64,000 nucleotides of DNA from Paraburkholderia sacchari (GCF_000785435.2 NZ_JTDB02000012.1:62001-126000), one strand, 5' to 3'; counted from the stretch's first letter, positions 26,007 to 35,194 are shown. The notes: generated by a model not told the origin, from the sequence alone. A program made the numbers and translations.

Positions 26007-27176
26007 CTACATGTTCGGGTAGTTCGGCCCGCCGCCGCCCTCCGGCGTGACCCACACGATGTTCTGCGTCGGGTCCTTGATGTCGCAGGTCTTGCAGTGC
26101 ACGCAGTTCTGCGCGTTGATCTGCAGGCGGTCGCTGCCGTCGTCGTTTTTCACGAATTCGTAGACCGCAGCCGGGCAGAAGCGCGCCTCAGGGCCCGCAT
26201 AGGTGCGCAGGTTCACGTTCACCGGCACGCTCGCATCCTTCAACGTCAAATGCGCGGGCTGATTCTCTTCGTGATTCGTATTGGAAATGAACACCGAAGA
26301 AAGGCGGTCGAACGTGAGCTTGCCATCGGGCTTCGGGTACTCGATGGGCTTGCATTGCGACGCCGGCTTGAGCATCTCGTGATCGCGGTGCTGGTGATGC
26401 AGCGTCCACGGCACATTGCCACCCAGCAGCTTCTGCTCGACGCCCACCATCAGCGTGCCCAGGTACAGCCCCTTGCTCATCCACTGCTTGAAGTTGCGCG
26501 CCTTGTGCAGCTCCGTGTAAAGCCACGACTGCTTGAACGCTTCCGGATAGGCCGCGAGTTCATCGCTTTGACGGCCGGCCTGCACCGCGTCGAACGCCGC
26601 TTCCGCTGCCAGCATGCCGGTCTTGATCGCCGCATGGCTGCCCTTGATGCGCGCCGCGTTCAGGAAGCCCGCATCGTCGCCTACGAGTGCGCCGCCCGGG
26701 AACACGAGCTTCGGCAGCGACATCAGACCGCCCGCCGTCATCGCGCGTGCGCCGTACGAAACGCGCTTGCCGCCTTCCAGATACTTGCGGATCGCCGGGT
26801 GCGTCTTGTAGCGCTGGAATTCCTCGAACGGCGAGAGGTACGGATTCTGGTACGCAAGGCCGACGACGAAACCCACCATCACCTGGTTATTTTCAGTGTG
26901 ATAGAGGAACGAGCCGCCGTAGGTGTCCTTTTCGAGCGGCCAGCCCGCCGTATGGATCACGAGGCCCGGCTTGTGTTTCGCGGGATCGATCTCCCACAGT
27001 TCCTTGATGCCGATGCCGTACACCTGCGGATCCGCGTCCTTGCCGAGCTTGAAATGCTCGTTCAACTGGCGGCCAAGATGACCCCGGCAGCCTTCGCAGA
27101 ACAGCGTGTACTTGGCATGCAGTTCCATGCCGAGCTGGAAGTTCTCGGTAGGCTCGCCATCCTTGCCGACGCCCAT
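26007..27176 (-). pseudogene. 5'-truncated ETF-ubiquinone oxidoreductase
   Basis: The reading frame from about 27176 gives 389 residues beginning MGVGKDGEPTENFQLGMELHAKYTL, which in full-length ETF-QO (about 550 aa) lies some 170 residues from the start. The FAD-binding N terminus (GGGPAGL region) is absent; upstream DNA is instead the end of the citE-like gene. The C-terminal part is intact, including the 4Fe-4S cysteines (ARFCPAAVYE, NCVHCKTCD) and the GGGGPNYPNM end. AAGGTGA lies ten bases before the ATG at 27176, so a fragment might still be translated, but it cannot be a working ETF-QO. A deletion or rearrangement breakpoint lies at about 27177-27187. Confidence 0.88.
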
Positions 27177-27186
27177 GTTGCGCCTG

Positions 27187-28080
27187 TCACCTTGTTTTTT
27201 CAGCTTGTTGTTTGAGCGATGCCGCCAGCGCAATAATTTGTTGCGCGCGCAACAGAACTGGACGATCGACCATTTTTCCATCGACCGTAATCGCGCCCGC
27301 ATCGGCCTTGCTTGCCGCTTCGGCCACGCGCGCCGCCCACGCAAGCTCCTGCTCGCTGGGCCGATAGCAGCGGTGCACCGGCTCGATCTGCTGAGGATGA
27401 ATGCAGAGCTTCGCACCAAAGCCAAGCCGCTTGCCATTGAGCGCATCGCGTTCGATGCGCGCGAGATCGTGAATATCGGGCGTGACCCCGTCGACGGGCG
27501 CATCGATGCCGGCCACGCGCGAAATCAGCGCAAGCTGGCTGCGATAGTGATTGAGCGGCTCGCCGTCGTCGGGCATGCCCATTTCGGCGATGAAATCGAG
27601 CGTACCGAACATCAGCCGCTTCACGCACTGCGCCTTCGCGATGTCCATCGCGTTCCACATGCCCCGGGCGCTCTCGATCAGCGGATAGACCGGCACGCTG
27701 CGGCGCGCGAGCGCGATGACCGAGGCGACGTCCTCCGCACATTCGGCCTTTGGTAGCACAATGCCCGCAACGCCATCGAGCGCGCCGAGCTTCGCGTCCT
27801 GCTCGAACCACTGCGTCGCGCGCGCGTTGATGCGCACGAGCACCGGATGGCGGTGCGATACCCAGTTGGCGATGGCCTCGCGCGCCGCGTCCTTCGCGTC
27901 GTGTGCGACGGCGTCTTCGAGGTCGACGATAACTGCATCCGCGCCGCTGGAAAGCGCCCGCTCGAAACGCTCCGGACGGCTGCCCGGCACAAACAGATAC
28001 GACTGCGGCGAGAACGTCGCGCGCCCAGTGTCATCGGCGTTGTAATCGGCATCATGCCCATCGGGTGTCGCAATCCCCAT
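27187..28080 (-). CDS. HpcH/HpaI aldolase / citrate lyase beta-like (CitE-like)
   Basis: 297 aa from the ATG at 28080, which follows GGAGAAG. CitE-family marks are SYLFVPGSRPERFERALSSGADAVIVDLEDAV, VRINARATQWFEQD, IVLPKAE, LIESARGMWN (metal-binding Glu) and GFGAKLCIHPQQIEPVH. Family members cleave acyl-CoA substrates such as malyl-, citramalyl- or methylmalyl-CoA, with Mg2+. A lone cytoplasmic enzyme is expected; no citrate lyase alpha or gamma genes are near. Its stop codon is directly followed by the truncated ETF-QO gene. Confidence 0.9.
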   Translation of the reverse strand: MGIATPDGHDADYNADDTGRATFSPQSYLFVPGSRPERFERALSSGADAVIVDLEDAVAHDAKDAAREAIANWVSHRHPVLVRINARATQWFEQDAKLGALDGVAGIVLPKAECAEDVASVIALARRSVPVYPLIESARGMWNAMDIAKAQCVKRLMFGTLDFIAEMGMPDDGEPLNHYRSQLALISRVAGIDAPVDGVTPDIHDLARIERDALNGKRLGFGAKLCIHPQQIEPVHRCYRPSEQELAWAARVAEAASKADAGAITVDGKMVDRPVLLRAQQIIALAASLKQQAEKTR

Positions 28081-28403
28081 TTTTGTCTTCTCCACGATTC
28101 CATATGCGCTACCAGAGCACGCATTACACGTGGGATCGCGGACAACGACAACTATCGTTTGACTCTGACCGTCATAGTTCGCGCCTATTGGTCGGCAGGC
28201 GGCAATGTCGGGCAGCGCGGCGAATTTGCGTCCTACAATTTCATCACTCATCCTGCTGGCCGATCCGTTGTCCGCGAATTTTTCGGCGCCGCCTGTCCGC
28301 TGGCCTGCGGCTCGCGCGTCATTGAGATGACGGCCCGATATTTCGGCGACTATCGATTTCCCGGCTATCGTTCGGCCGCCTAAACCCCATGACGGAGGCT
28401 CAT
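28081..28403. other. 323-bp divergent intergenic region
   Basis: Between the citE-like and YCII genes. It must contain both promoters. It is somewhat repetitive in pyrimidine-rich stretches, but I find no gene, RNA or clear operator. Confidence 0.5.
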
Positions 28404-28775
28404 ATGCAATATCTATTGCTGATCTATTCGAAGGAAGGCAGCTGGAACCAGATGACCGACAGCGAACGGCAGCAAGGCGTTGCCGCCTATCAGGCGTACA
28501 CCGAAGCGCTGAAAAAGGCCGACGTGCTGTTGGGCGCCAACCGGTTGCAGCCAACGAGCACAGCCACCACGGTGCGGCTCGTCGACAGCAAGCCGCAGGT
28601 GCTCGACGGCCCGTATTCCGACTCGAAGGAGCAGCTCGCGGGCTACTACCTGATCGACGCGCCCAATCTGGACGCGGCCATCGCGTGGGCGTCGCGCTGT
28701 CCTGGCGCGGGGCACGGCGTCATGGAGGTGCGCCCGGTCTGGACCGCGCCCTACGACGCGCCCTCGGCTACATGA
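28404..28775 (+). CDS. YCII/DGPF-domain protein
   Basis: 123 aa from the ATG at 28404, preceded by ACGGAGG. The sequence MQYLLLIYSKEGSW...LDGPYSDSKEQLAGYYLIDA with ...GHGVMEVRPV is the DGPF/YCII fold of small ferredoxin-like proteins. In ECF42-type loci such proteins are encoded next to the sigma factor and are its regulon members. The stop codon overlaps the sigma factor start (ATGA), so the pair is translationally coupled. Its enzymatic role is unknown. Confidence 0.93.
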   Translation: MQYLLLIYSKEGSWNQMTDSERQQGVAAYQAYTEALKKADVLLGANRLQPTSTATTVRLVDSKPQVLDGPYSDSKEQLAGYYLIDAPNLDAAIAWASRCPGAGHGVMEVRPVWTAPYDAPSAT

Positions 28776-30055
28776 GTCCATCTCGCGAAGGCGAAGACAG
28801 CGACGGCGGTAGCGCCAGGACCGCCGCGCATTCCATTGCCGAGGCGGTCGCGCGCCGCAGCTACGGCAAGCTCGTCGCGCTGCTGGCGATGCGCACGCGC
28901 GACGTCGCCGCCGCCGAGGATGCGCTGGCCGAAGCGTTTGCAGCCGCGCTCGCGGACTGGCCCGAGCGCGGCTGCCCCGCGAATCCCGAAGCGTGGCTGA
29001 TGACGGTCGCACGACGCCGGGCGATCGATGGCGCGCGTCATCACCGCATCGGCGACGAGGTGTCGAGCCAGCTCGCGATCCTCGCCGACGAGATCGACGA
29101 GCATGACGCGCATGCCCTGCCCGACCGGCGGCTCGCCCTGCTGTTCGCGTGCACGCACCCCGCGCTGGACGCCGCGATTCGCACGCCGCTGATGCTGCAA
29201 GTGGTGCTGGGGCTCGAAGCGAAGACGATTGCGTCCGCGTTCCTGATGTCGCCCGCCGCCATGACCAAGCGCCTCGTGCGCGCGAAGCACAAGATCCGCG
29301 AGGCCGGCATTCCGTTCGAGGTGCCCGAGCGCGAAGCACTTCCTGGCCGGCTCGCTGCGGTGCTGGAAGCGGTTTATGCCACGTATGCGCAGGGGTGGAC
29401 CGACCCGCTTGGCAACGACACCGAACGCCGCGATCTCGCCGACGAGGCGCTATTTCTCGCTCAGCTGCTCGTCGAACTGATGCCCGACGAGCCGGAGACG
29501 CTCGGCATGCTCGCGCTGATGTTGTTCGCGCAAGCGCGGCGCGATGCGCGACGCGATGAAGCCGGCGAATACGTGCCGTTATCGGCGCAGGATCCAGCGG
29601 CATGGAACGCGCCGATGATCGACGCCGCCAACGCCCTGCTTCGGCGTGCGAGCGCCTTCAACGCAATCGGCCGCTTTCAACTGGAGGCCGCGCTGCAATC
29701 GGCGCATGTGCACCGCTGCCAGACGCGTCTGCCGAACTGGGACGAGGTCGTGCAGCTCTACGACGCGCTGCTCGCGCTTGCGGCGTCGCCGGTGGTCGCT
29801 GTGAACCGCGCGCTTGCGCTCGCGGAACGGGACGGTCCACAGGCGGCGCTCGACGCGCTCGAACCGTATGCGGACGATCCACGGCTGGCCGACTATCAGC
29901 CGTACTGGGCCGCCCGCGCCAATCTGCTCGCGCGGGCGGGCGCGAAAGCTCAGGCGCTCGATGCCTATGATCTTGCAATCGGCCTCGAACAGGATCCGGC
30001 CGTGCGCCGCTTCCTGCAGCGCAAGCGGATGGAGATGTTGGTGACGGGAGGCTAG
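28772..30055 (+). CDS. ECF42-type sigma factor with C-terminal TPR extension
   Basis: 427 aa. Region 2 (KLVALLAMRTRDVAAAEDALAEAFAAALADWPERGCPANPEAWLMTVARRRAIDGAR) is followed by region 4 (LGLEAKTIASAFLMSPAAMTKRLVRAKHKIREA). A long C-terminal extension (about residues 190-427) carries TPR-like helices and the segments LYDALLALAASPVVAVNRALALAE and RAGAKAQALDAYDLAIGLEQDPAVRRFLQRKR. This architecture plus the coupled DGPF gene identifies group ECF42, where the extension replaces an anti-sigma factor in controlling activity. It probably directs transcription of its own operon. Confidence 0.92.
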   Translation: MSPSREGEDSDGGSARTAAHSIAEAVARRSYGKLVALLAMRTRDVAAAEDALAEAFAAALADWPERGCPANPEAWLMTVARRRAIDGARHHRIGDEVSSQLAILADEIDEHDAHALPDRRLALLFACTHPALDAAIRTPLMLQVVLGLEAKTIASAFLMSPAAMTKRLVRAKHKIREAGIPFEVPEREALPGRLAAVLEAVYATYAQGWTDPLGNDTERRDLADEALFLAQLLVELMPDEPETLGMLALMLFAQARRDARRDEAGEYVPLSAQDPAAWNAPMIDAANALLRRASAFNAIGRFQLEAALQSAHVHRCQTRLPNWDEVVQLYDALLALAASPVVAVNRALALAERDGPQAALDALEPYADDPRLADYQPYWAARANLLARAGAKAQALDAYDLAIGLEQDPAVRRFLQRKRMEMLVTGG

Positions 30056-30341
30056 CGCCCTCCGCCTTCGCTTTGGCCCACTGCCGTCGCACGGCGCGCC
30101 GCATGCATCAAAGGTGTTGCGCATGGGTGCTCCGCCGCTGTACCTTGAGTTCGTCAAGGGCTACCGCGCAGCGCCGGCCGGATGAGTCGGCGAACGGGCC
30201 GAAATCAGATGTACCGCGCTTTGGTGAACGCCCGTCACGTCACTGAAGGCCGACGCATTCGCGGGCGGGAACTTGCGGGCGCGGCATCACGTTCCTCGTC
30301 ATCCATGTCTCGCGTGCCGGACGAGCCGGCACGAGGCGTGC

Positions 30342-30656
30342 TCATGCGCGCTTTGCATAGACGTTGCACCAGCCGTCGGCGGAGACGGCCTTGCCCGGGA
30401 ACATCGGGCATGGCCCTGAGGTCTCGTTGGCCGCGCCGGTGTAGAAGCGGCAGTTCGCACAATTCTGGCCCGACTGATACTTGGGAAAGTGCGCGGCGTC
30501 GACCGTGCTGGCCTTGGCGCGATAACCGAGGCCCTTGGCCGCCGGGTCGTTCTCGTCGACGAGCGGCGCACCTGCTTGTGCGCGCTGCGCCACGGCCAGT
30601 GCCGCGCACAGGCCAACGGTGTGAATCATGAAAATTCTGCGTGCTTTGGATTCCAT
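30342..30656 (-). CDS. high-potential iron-sulfur protein (HiPIP)
   Basis: 104 aa. The N terminus has twin arginines (SKARRIF) and a hydrophobic stretch ending AQRAQAGAP, a likely Tat signal cleaved before the mature domain. The mature part has four cysteines in HiPIP spacing: NCANC, then GPCPMFPGKAVSADGWC. HiPIPs carry electrons through a 4Fe-4S cluster in the periplasm. The start at 30656 has only a weak ribosome binding site. It follows the 51-aa gene on the same strand by 51 bases. Confidence 0.93.
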   Translation of the reverse strand: MESKARRIFMIHTVGLCAALAVAQRAQAGAPLVDENDPAAKGLGYRAKASTVDAAHFPKYQSGQNCANCRFYTGAANETSGPCPMFPGKAVSADGWCNVYAKRA

Positions 30657-30707
30657 AATATTGGCTCTTCAAGAAGTTGAATTGTTGAGGGCAAGCGCAG
30701 GCCCGAA

Positions 30708-30863
30708 TCAGTCCTGGGACAATGCGAACGCGTAGAGCGTGCCGCCGCGCGGAACATCCTTCGCGACATCGGTCATCGGGCCGCCCCAGATCGGATTGGC
30801 GCCGCCATAACCCCGCACGGCCACATATTCCTTGCCGTCGACCTCGAATATCAGTGTCTCCAT
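30708..30863 (-). CDS. small hypothetical protein, 51 aa
   Basis: METLIFEVDGKEYVAVRGYGG followed by ANPIWGGPMTDVAKDVPRG and LYAFALSQD looks like a compact beta-rich domain. The ribosome binding site is weak (ACGGAT). Its position just upstream of the HiPIP gene on the same strand suggests cotranscription. No family recognised. Confidence 0.5.
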   Translation of the reverse strand: METLIFEVDGKEYVAVRGYGGANPIWGGPMTDVAKDVPRGGTLYAFALSQD

Positions 30864-31198
30864 ATCCGTTTGTGTGACAGTTCGAAAAGCAAGCGGGGCC
30901 ACTGGATACCCGGAAGGCCTGTGGCCTGGCAGCGCCGCTAGAATGCAAACCTTGTGCCATCACGAGGTAATGCCTGCTGTATAAGGGTTTCGGCCATTTC
31001 CCCTACCCCTTTGCCTACGAAGCAATCGACGCAATATTTGTTGCGTTTCGTCACAATGGGTCAACGAACGTGTCACCAAACAGGACAGGAACGATGCGGC
31101 CATGGCGCAGCACTTTCCTGCGCACGCGCTGGCCAGCGCGGCGCCGCTCGGGTACGGCGATTGCTGCTGTCGCGAGACGCTTTACAGGAGACGCGGAA
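30864..31198. other. 335-bp region upstream of the higA-kaiC operon
   Basis: It contains no supported gene. Notably no HigB-type toxin precedes the HigA-like gene. A short inverted repeat CGCAA/TTGCG at 31030-31045 may be an operator for the HigA-like protein. Confidence 0.4.
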
Positions 31199-31552
31199 AT
31201 GCCGGTTGCCCATCTTTCCTCCAGGGTCGTCACAGCGCCCCATCCGGGCACGATCTTGCGCGACCATGTGCTGCCCGGGCTGTGCCTGACCATCAGTCAA
31301 GCCGCGCTCGAACTCGGCGTGTCCCGTCAAACCCTGCACCGGCTCCTCGATGGCAGTTCGGCGAACACTCCGGGAACAGCGACCCGTCTCGCGAGACTGT
31401 CCGGTGTGCCGTCGATGTTCTGGCTACGCCTGCAGTGCGAGTACGACCTCCAGCGAGCCCACGCTTCGCTGGCGAACATTCTCCCGGCAATACCCAGCCA
31501 TAGCCTGCCCCAGGAAATACTGAACCAACTGGGAGCGATCGATGCCCACTGA
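31199..31552 (+). CDS. HigA-like antitoxin/XRE regulator without a toxin gene
   Basis: 117 aa from the ATG at 31199 (GGAGACGCGGAA upstream). Residues 15-75 match HigA-family XRE proteins: HPGTILRDHVLPGLCLTISQAALELGVSRQTLHRLLDG and RLARLSGVPSMFWLRLQCEYDLQRA. HigA normally neutralises a HigB mRNase encoded just upstream and represses the operon; no HigB is seen in the 335 bases upstream. Instead the stop codon overlaps the start of the KaiC-like gene by 11 bases. It is therefore probably a dedicated transcriptional regulator of the KaiC/kinase operon, or a relic antitoxin. Confidence 0.88.
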   Translation: MPVAHLSSRVVTAPHPGTILRDHVLPGLCLTISQAALELGVSRQTLHRLLDGSSANTPGTATRLARLSGVPSMFWLRLQCEYDLQRAHASLANILPAIPSHSLPQEILNQLGAIDAH

Positions 31553-33053
31553 TACGGCAGACGTGCGGATGGCCCGAACCGGCGTTCCGGGACTCGACGA
31601 GGTCTTGCCGGGTGGACTCACCGAGGGGCACCTTTTTCTTCTGGAAGGGGCCCCCGGGACGGGCAAAACGACCATCGCCCTTCGCTTCCTGATCACGGGT
31701 GCACAAGCAGGCGAGCCGGGTCTCTACATCACCCTGTCCGAAACGGAAAAGGAGTTGCGTAACGGCGCCCTCTCACACGGCTGGCGTCTCGGCGAAAACA
31801 TCGAAGTATTCGAGGTGGTCCCGCCCGAGAGCCTGCTTGACCCCGACCTGCAGCAGAGTCTGCTGTACTCATCCGACCTGGAACTGGGCGAGACTACCCG
31901 GGCGATACTCGGCGCATTCGAGCGCGTGAAGCCACGGCGCGTCGTGCTCGACAGTTTGTCGGAGATCCGCCTGCTCGCCCAGAGTTCCCTGCGCTATCGC
32001 CGGCAGATTCTGGCCTTGAAGCACTACTTTTCGCGCTTCGGCGCGACCGTTCTGTTGCTTGACGACATGAGTTCCGAAGCCGCCTACAAGACGGTTCACA
32101 GCATCGCCCACGGCGTCATCAAGCTCGAAGAACTCGCCCCGGACTATGGAGCCGAACGGCGCAGGCTGAAAATCTCGAAATATCGCGGGTGCCCCTACCG
32201 CGGCGGCTATCACGACTTTGCGATCAGAACGGGAGGCGTCCGCGTCTTCCCTCGGCTCGTCGCCGCCGAACACCGCAGCCGGCTTGCCCGCGAGAGCGTC
32301 AGCAGTGGCGTCGAGGAACTCGATGCGCTGCTCGGCGGCATCGAACAGGGTTCCAGCACACTGATTCTCGGGCCCGCCGGTGCGGGCAAATCGACCTTCG
32401 CGCTGCAGTTTGCGTCCGCGGCGCTCGAGCGTGGCGAAAAGGCTGCCCTGTTCATCTTTGACGAGGACCTCGGCTTGCTGTTCGATCGCACGCGCAAAAT
32501 GGGATTCGAGCTGGAGGCCATGTTCGAGGCGGGCAATCTGCACGTCGAACAGGTCGATGCGGCAGAAATGTCTCCTGGGGAGTTTGCCTGCAATGTGCGC
32601 GCCGCCGTCGATGAGGCACAGGCGAAAACGGTGGTAATCGACAGCCTCAATGGTTATCAGGCGGCCATGCCGGAAGAAAGCGCGCTCGTGGTTCACATCC
32701 ATGAGTTGCTGCAATATCTGAACCGCCAGGGCGCGACGACTTTCCTCACCGTGGCCCAGCATGGTCTGGTGGGCGACATGAAGGCCCCGGTGGAAGTCAC
32801 CTATCTTGCGGATACCGTTATTCTCCTGCGTTACTTCGAGGCGCTTGGCCGCGTCCGGCGTGCCGTGTCCGTGATCAAGAAACGCACCGGTCACCACGAA
32901 GAAACGATCCGTGAGTTTCGCATCGGCCAGGGCGGGTTGACAGTGGGCGCTCCGCTGGAAGACTTCCAGGGCGTACTGCACGGCGTGCCGTCTTTTGTGG
33001 GAAACATCGGACCACTGCTGCAATCCGGGCTCACAGGCAATGGAAACGGCTGA
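31542..33053 (+). CDS. KaiC-like double-domain ATPase
   Basis: 503 aa with two RecA-like domains. Walker A motifs are GAPGTGKT (36-43) and GPAGAGKST (277-285); Walker B-like strands are VVLDSLSEI and VVIDSLNGY. The second domain keeps FIFDED and ADTVILLRYFEALGRVRRAVSVIKKR. Aligned from memory to cyanobacterial KaiC, the phosphorylated Ser-Thr pair corresponds to Thr420-Tyr421, so autophosphorylation may differ. There is no KaiA or KaiB gene. The gene overlaps HigA-like upstream (11 bases) and the hybrid kinase downstream (14 bases), so the three products are made together. Non-clock KaiC proteins are linked to stress signalling. Confidence 0.93.
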   Translation: MPTDTADVRMARTGVPGLDEVLPGGLTEGHLFLLEGAPGTGKTTIALRFLITGAQAGEPGLYITLSETEKELRNGALSHGWRLGENIEVFEVVPPESLLDPDLQQSLLYSSDLELGETTRAILGAFERVKPRRVVLDSLSEIRLLAQSSLRYRRQILALKHYFSRFGATVLLLDDMSSEAAYKTVHSIAHGVIKLEELAPDYGAERRRLKISKYRGCPYRGGYHDFAIRTGGVRVFPRLVAAEHRSRLARESVSSGVEELDALLGGIEQGSSTLILGPAGAGKSTFALQFASAALERGEKAALFIFDEDLGLLFDRTRKMGFELEAMFEAGNLHVEQVDAAEMSPGEFACNVRAAVDEAQAKTVVIDSLNGYQAAMPEESALVVHIHELLQYLNRQGATTFLTVAQHGLVGDMKAPVEVTYLADTVILLRYFEALGRVRRAVSVIKKRTGHHEETIREFRIGQGGLTVGAPLEDFQGVLHGVPSFVGNIGPLLQSGLTGNGNG

Positions 33054-35154
33054 GCGAGACGGCTGCCCTGCGTTAATCCTCGCGCCGTGGGGCCGGGACG
33101 CAGCGGTCGCCGAGGCCCTTTTGCGGCAGGCCGGAAGCGCGTCGATCATTTGCCGGGATCTGAGCCATTTATCGGCGCTGCTGGGCGACGAAATCTGCTG
33201 CGCGGTCGTGACCGAAGAAGCCCTGCGCGGCGCCGACCTTGCCGCCATCACGGTCTGGTTGGCGACGCAACCGCGCTGGTCGGACTTCCCGTTTATTGTC
33301 CTGACGCAGCGCGGCGGCCCTCCTGATGCAAACACCGGCGGGGAGAGCCTGTCGGAGCGGCTAGGCAATGTCATCTTCCTCGAACGCCCGTTTCACCCGA
33401 AGACATTCGTCAGCGCGGTGCGCACTGCGCAACGGGGACGTTCCCGGCAATACGAAGCGCGTTCCCTGATTGAGGAACTGCACGAAGGCGATGCACGTCT
33501 GCGGACGGCGCTGACCGCCGGCCAGCTGGGCGCATGGGAACTGGAATTGCCAACCTACCGATTGACCGCATCCGGGGCCTGCACGGCAGTTTTCGGCTGG
33601 CCACCGGGCCGCCCCTTCACCTTTGGCGATCTGGAAGCGGGCGTCCATGCCGACGACCGGGACCGGCTGCGCGAAGCTGTGCGTCAGAGCACGGAAACGG
33701 GCGATGACCTGGCGATGGAATGCCGCAACCTTTGGCCGGACGACACCCTACATTGGGCGGAACTTCGTGCGCGGGTGGTACGTGACAGGAAAAATAACGC
33801 CATGCGGCTCGTTGGTGTCTCATCCGACGTCACTGCAAGAAAAACCGCCGAAGATAACCTGCGGCGCCTCAATGAGACGCTCGAAGCAAAGGTGATGGAG
33901 CGCACGGCGCAGCTCGAGCGCGCCCACGAGGCGGTGATCGAGGAAGTCCGGCAACGCGAGCGCACCGAAGAAGCGTTGCGCCAGGTACAAAAAATGGAAA
34001 TGATCGGGCAGTTGACGGGTGGCGTGGCCCATGACTTTAATAATCTGCTCATGGCGGTAATGGGCAATCTCGAACTGTTGCGCAAGCAACTTTCTGGGGA
34101 AAGAATTGTGCGCCTCATCGATGGTGCGCTTCGGGGCGCCCAGCGCGGCGCGTCACTGACCCAACGTCTGCTCGCATTCGCCCGGCAACAGGACCTCAGA
34201 ATCAAACCCACTCATCTAGCCAGGCTGATTCGTGGCATGACCGACCTGCTCGAACGTTCCGTCGGGGCGAGCATCGAACTGAAGTTCGAGTTGCCTGAGC
34301 AGTTGCCACTCACACTTGTCGATGCCAACCAGATCGAACTTGCGCTCCTCAATCTGGTCGTCAATGCGCGCGATGCGATGCCTGAAGGCGGGACGATCAC
34401 CATACGCGTCGACGCGGTTTCCTCGACCGGGCGCGCGGAACTCACTGAGGGCGACTACGTGCGTGTGACCGTGAGCGATACCGGCTGCGGAATGGATGCT
34501 GCAACACTCTCAAAGGCCACCGAGCCTTTCTTCACGACGAAGGAAGTCGGCAAGGGCACGGGGCTGGGTCTTTCCATGATCCATGGTCTCGCTCTCCAGC
34601 TAAACGGCGCGTTGCGGCTCGTTAGTGAGGCCGGGCGCGGCACGCAGGCCGAGTTGTGGCTGCCCGTCACCTCACAAGCCTCCGGCGCGCCGGCGCAGGA
34701 AGAATTCGCAAGGCAGGGAAATTCGCCAGTCGTTGCTCGCGCAACTATTCTTCTGGTTGACGACGACCCCCTCATCTCCACGAGTACTTCGTATCTGCTC
34801 GAAGACCTGGGCCACGAGGTCATCGAGGCCAACTCGGGCGCGGATGCGCTGGACGTCCTCAGGACGGGGCAGCGAGTGGACCTCCTGATCACCGATTATT
34901 CGATGCCCAAAATGAACGGCACGCAGCTGGCATACGCCGCGCGTGAGTTGAGACCCGGTCTTCCGATTCTCATCGCCACAGGATACGCAGATCTGCCGCA
35001 AAAGACGAACATGGACATTCCGCGACTGCGCAAGCCTTATCAGCAGCAACAGCTCCTGGCCGAGATATCGAAAGCGCTTTGCGGTGTGCAAGCGCGTCCA
35101 ACGTCATCAAGCGCGCGCAACGTCAGTGACACGACGGATCCGGAGGTCGACTAA
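33040..35154 (+). CDS. hybrid histidine kinase with pseudo-receiver, PAS and receiver
   Basis: 704 aa. Order: a receiver-like domain (about 8-130) that ends in the LERPFHPKTFVSAVRTA fold but lacks the phosphorylatable Asp; a PAS domain (153-268); a coiled coil; the HisKA helix with His331 (GGVAHDFNNLL); the ATPase domain (NLVVNARDAM, DTGCGM, GKGTGLGLSM); and a C-terminal receiver with DDD and phospho-acceptor Asp619 (LLITDYSMP). No membrane segment, so it is cytoplasmic. The ATG at 33040 lies within the end of the KaiC-like gene, showing coupling. It may read out KaiC state via the pseudo-receiver or PAS domain and phosphorylate its own receiver. Confidence 0.93.
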   Translation: METAERDGCPALILAPWGRDAAVAEALLRQAGSASIICRDLSHLSALLGDEICCAVVTEEALRGADLAAITVWLATQPRWSDFPFIVLTQRGGPPDANTGGESLSERLGNVIFLERPFHPKTFVSAVRTAQRGRSRQYEARSLIEELHEGDARLRTALTAGQLGAWELELPTYRLTASGACTAVFGWPPGRPFTFGDLEAGVHADDRDRLREAVRQSTETGDDLAMECRNLWPDDTLHWAELRARVVRDRKNNAMRLVGVSSDVTARKTAEDNLRRLNETLEAKVMERTAQLERAHEAVIEEVRQRERTEEALRQVQKMEMIGQLTGGVAHDFNNLLMAVMGNLELLRKQLSGERIVRLIDGALRGAQRGASLTQRLLAFARQQDLRIKPTHLARLIRGMTDLLERSVGASIELKFELPEQLPLTLVDANQIELALLNLVVNARDAMPEGGTITIRVDAVSSTGRAELTEGDYVRVTVSDTGCGMDAATLSKATEPFFTTKEVGKGTGLGLSMIHGLALQLNGALRLVSEAGRGTQAELWLPVTSQASGAPAQEEFARQGNSPVVARATILLVDDDPLISTSTSYLLEDLGHEVIEANSGADALDVLRTGQRVDLLITDYSMPKMNGTQLAYAARELRPGLPILIATGYADLPQKTNMDIPRLRKPYQQQQLLAEISKALCGVQARPTSSSARNVSDTTDPEVD

Positions 35155-35194
35155 GCCGGGGAAGTCGCGCGTTCCGGCGTTTTGCAGAAAGCCC

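Noticed and set aside
31030..31198. HigB toxin remnant upstream of the HigA-like gene
   Set aside because: No frame shows HigB-like residues; the region appears non-coding.
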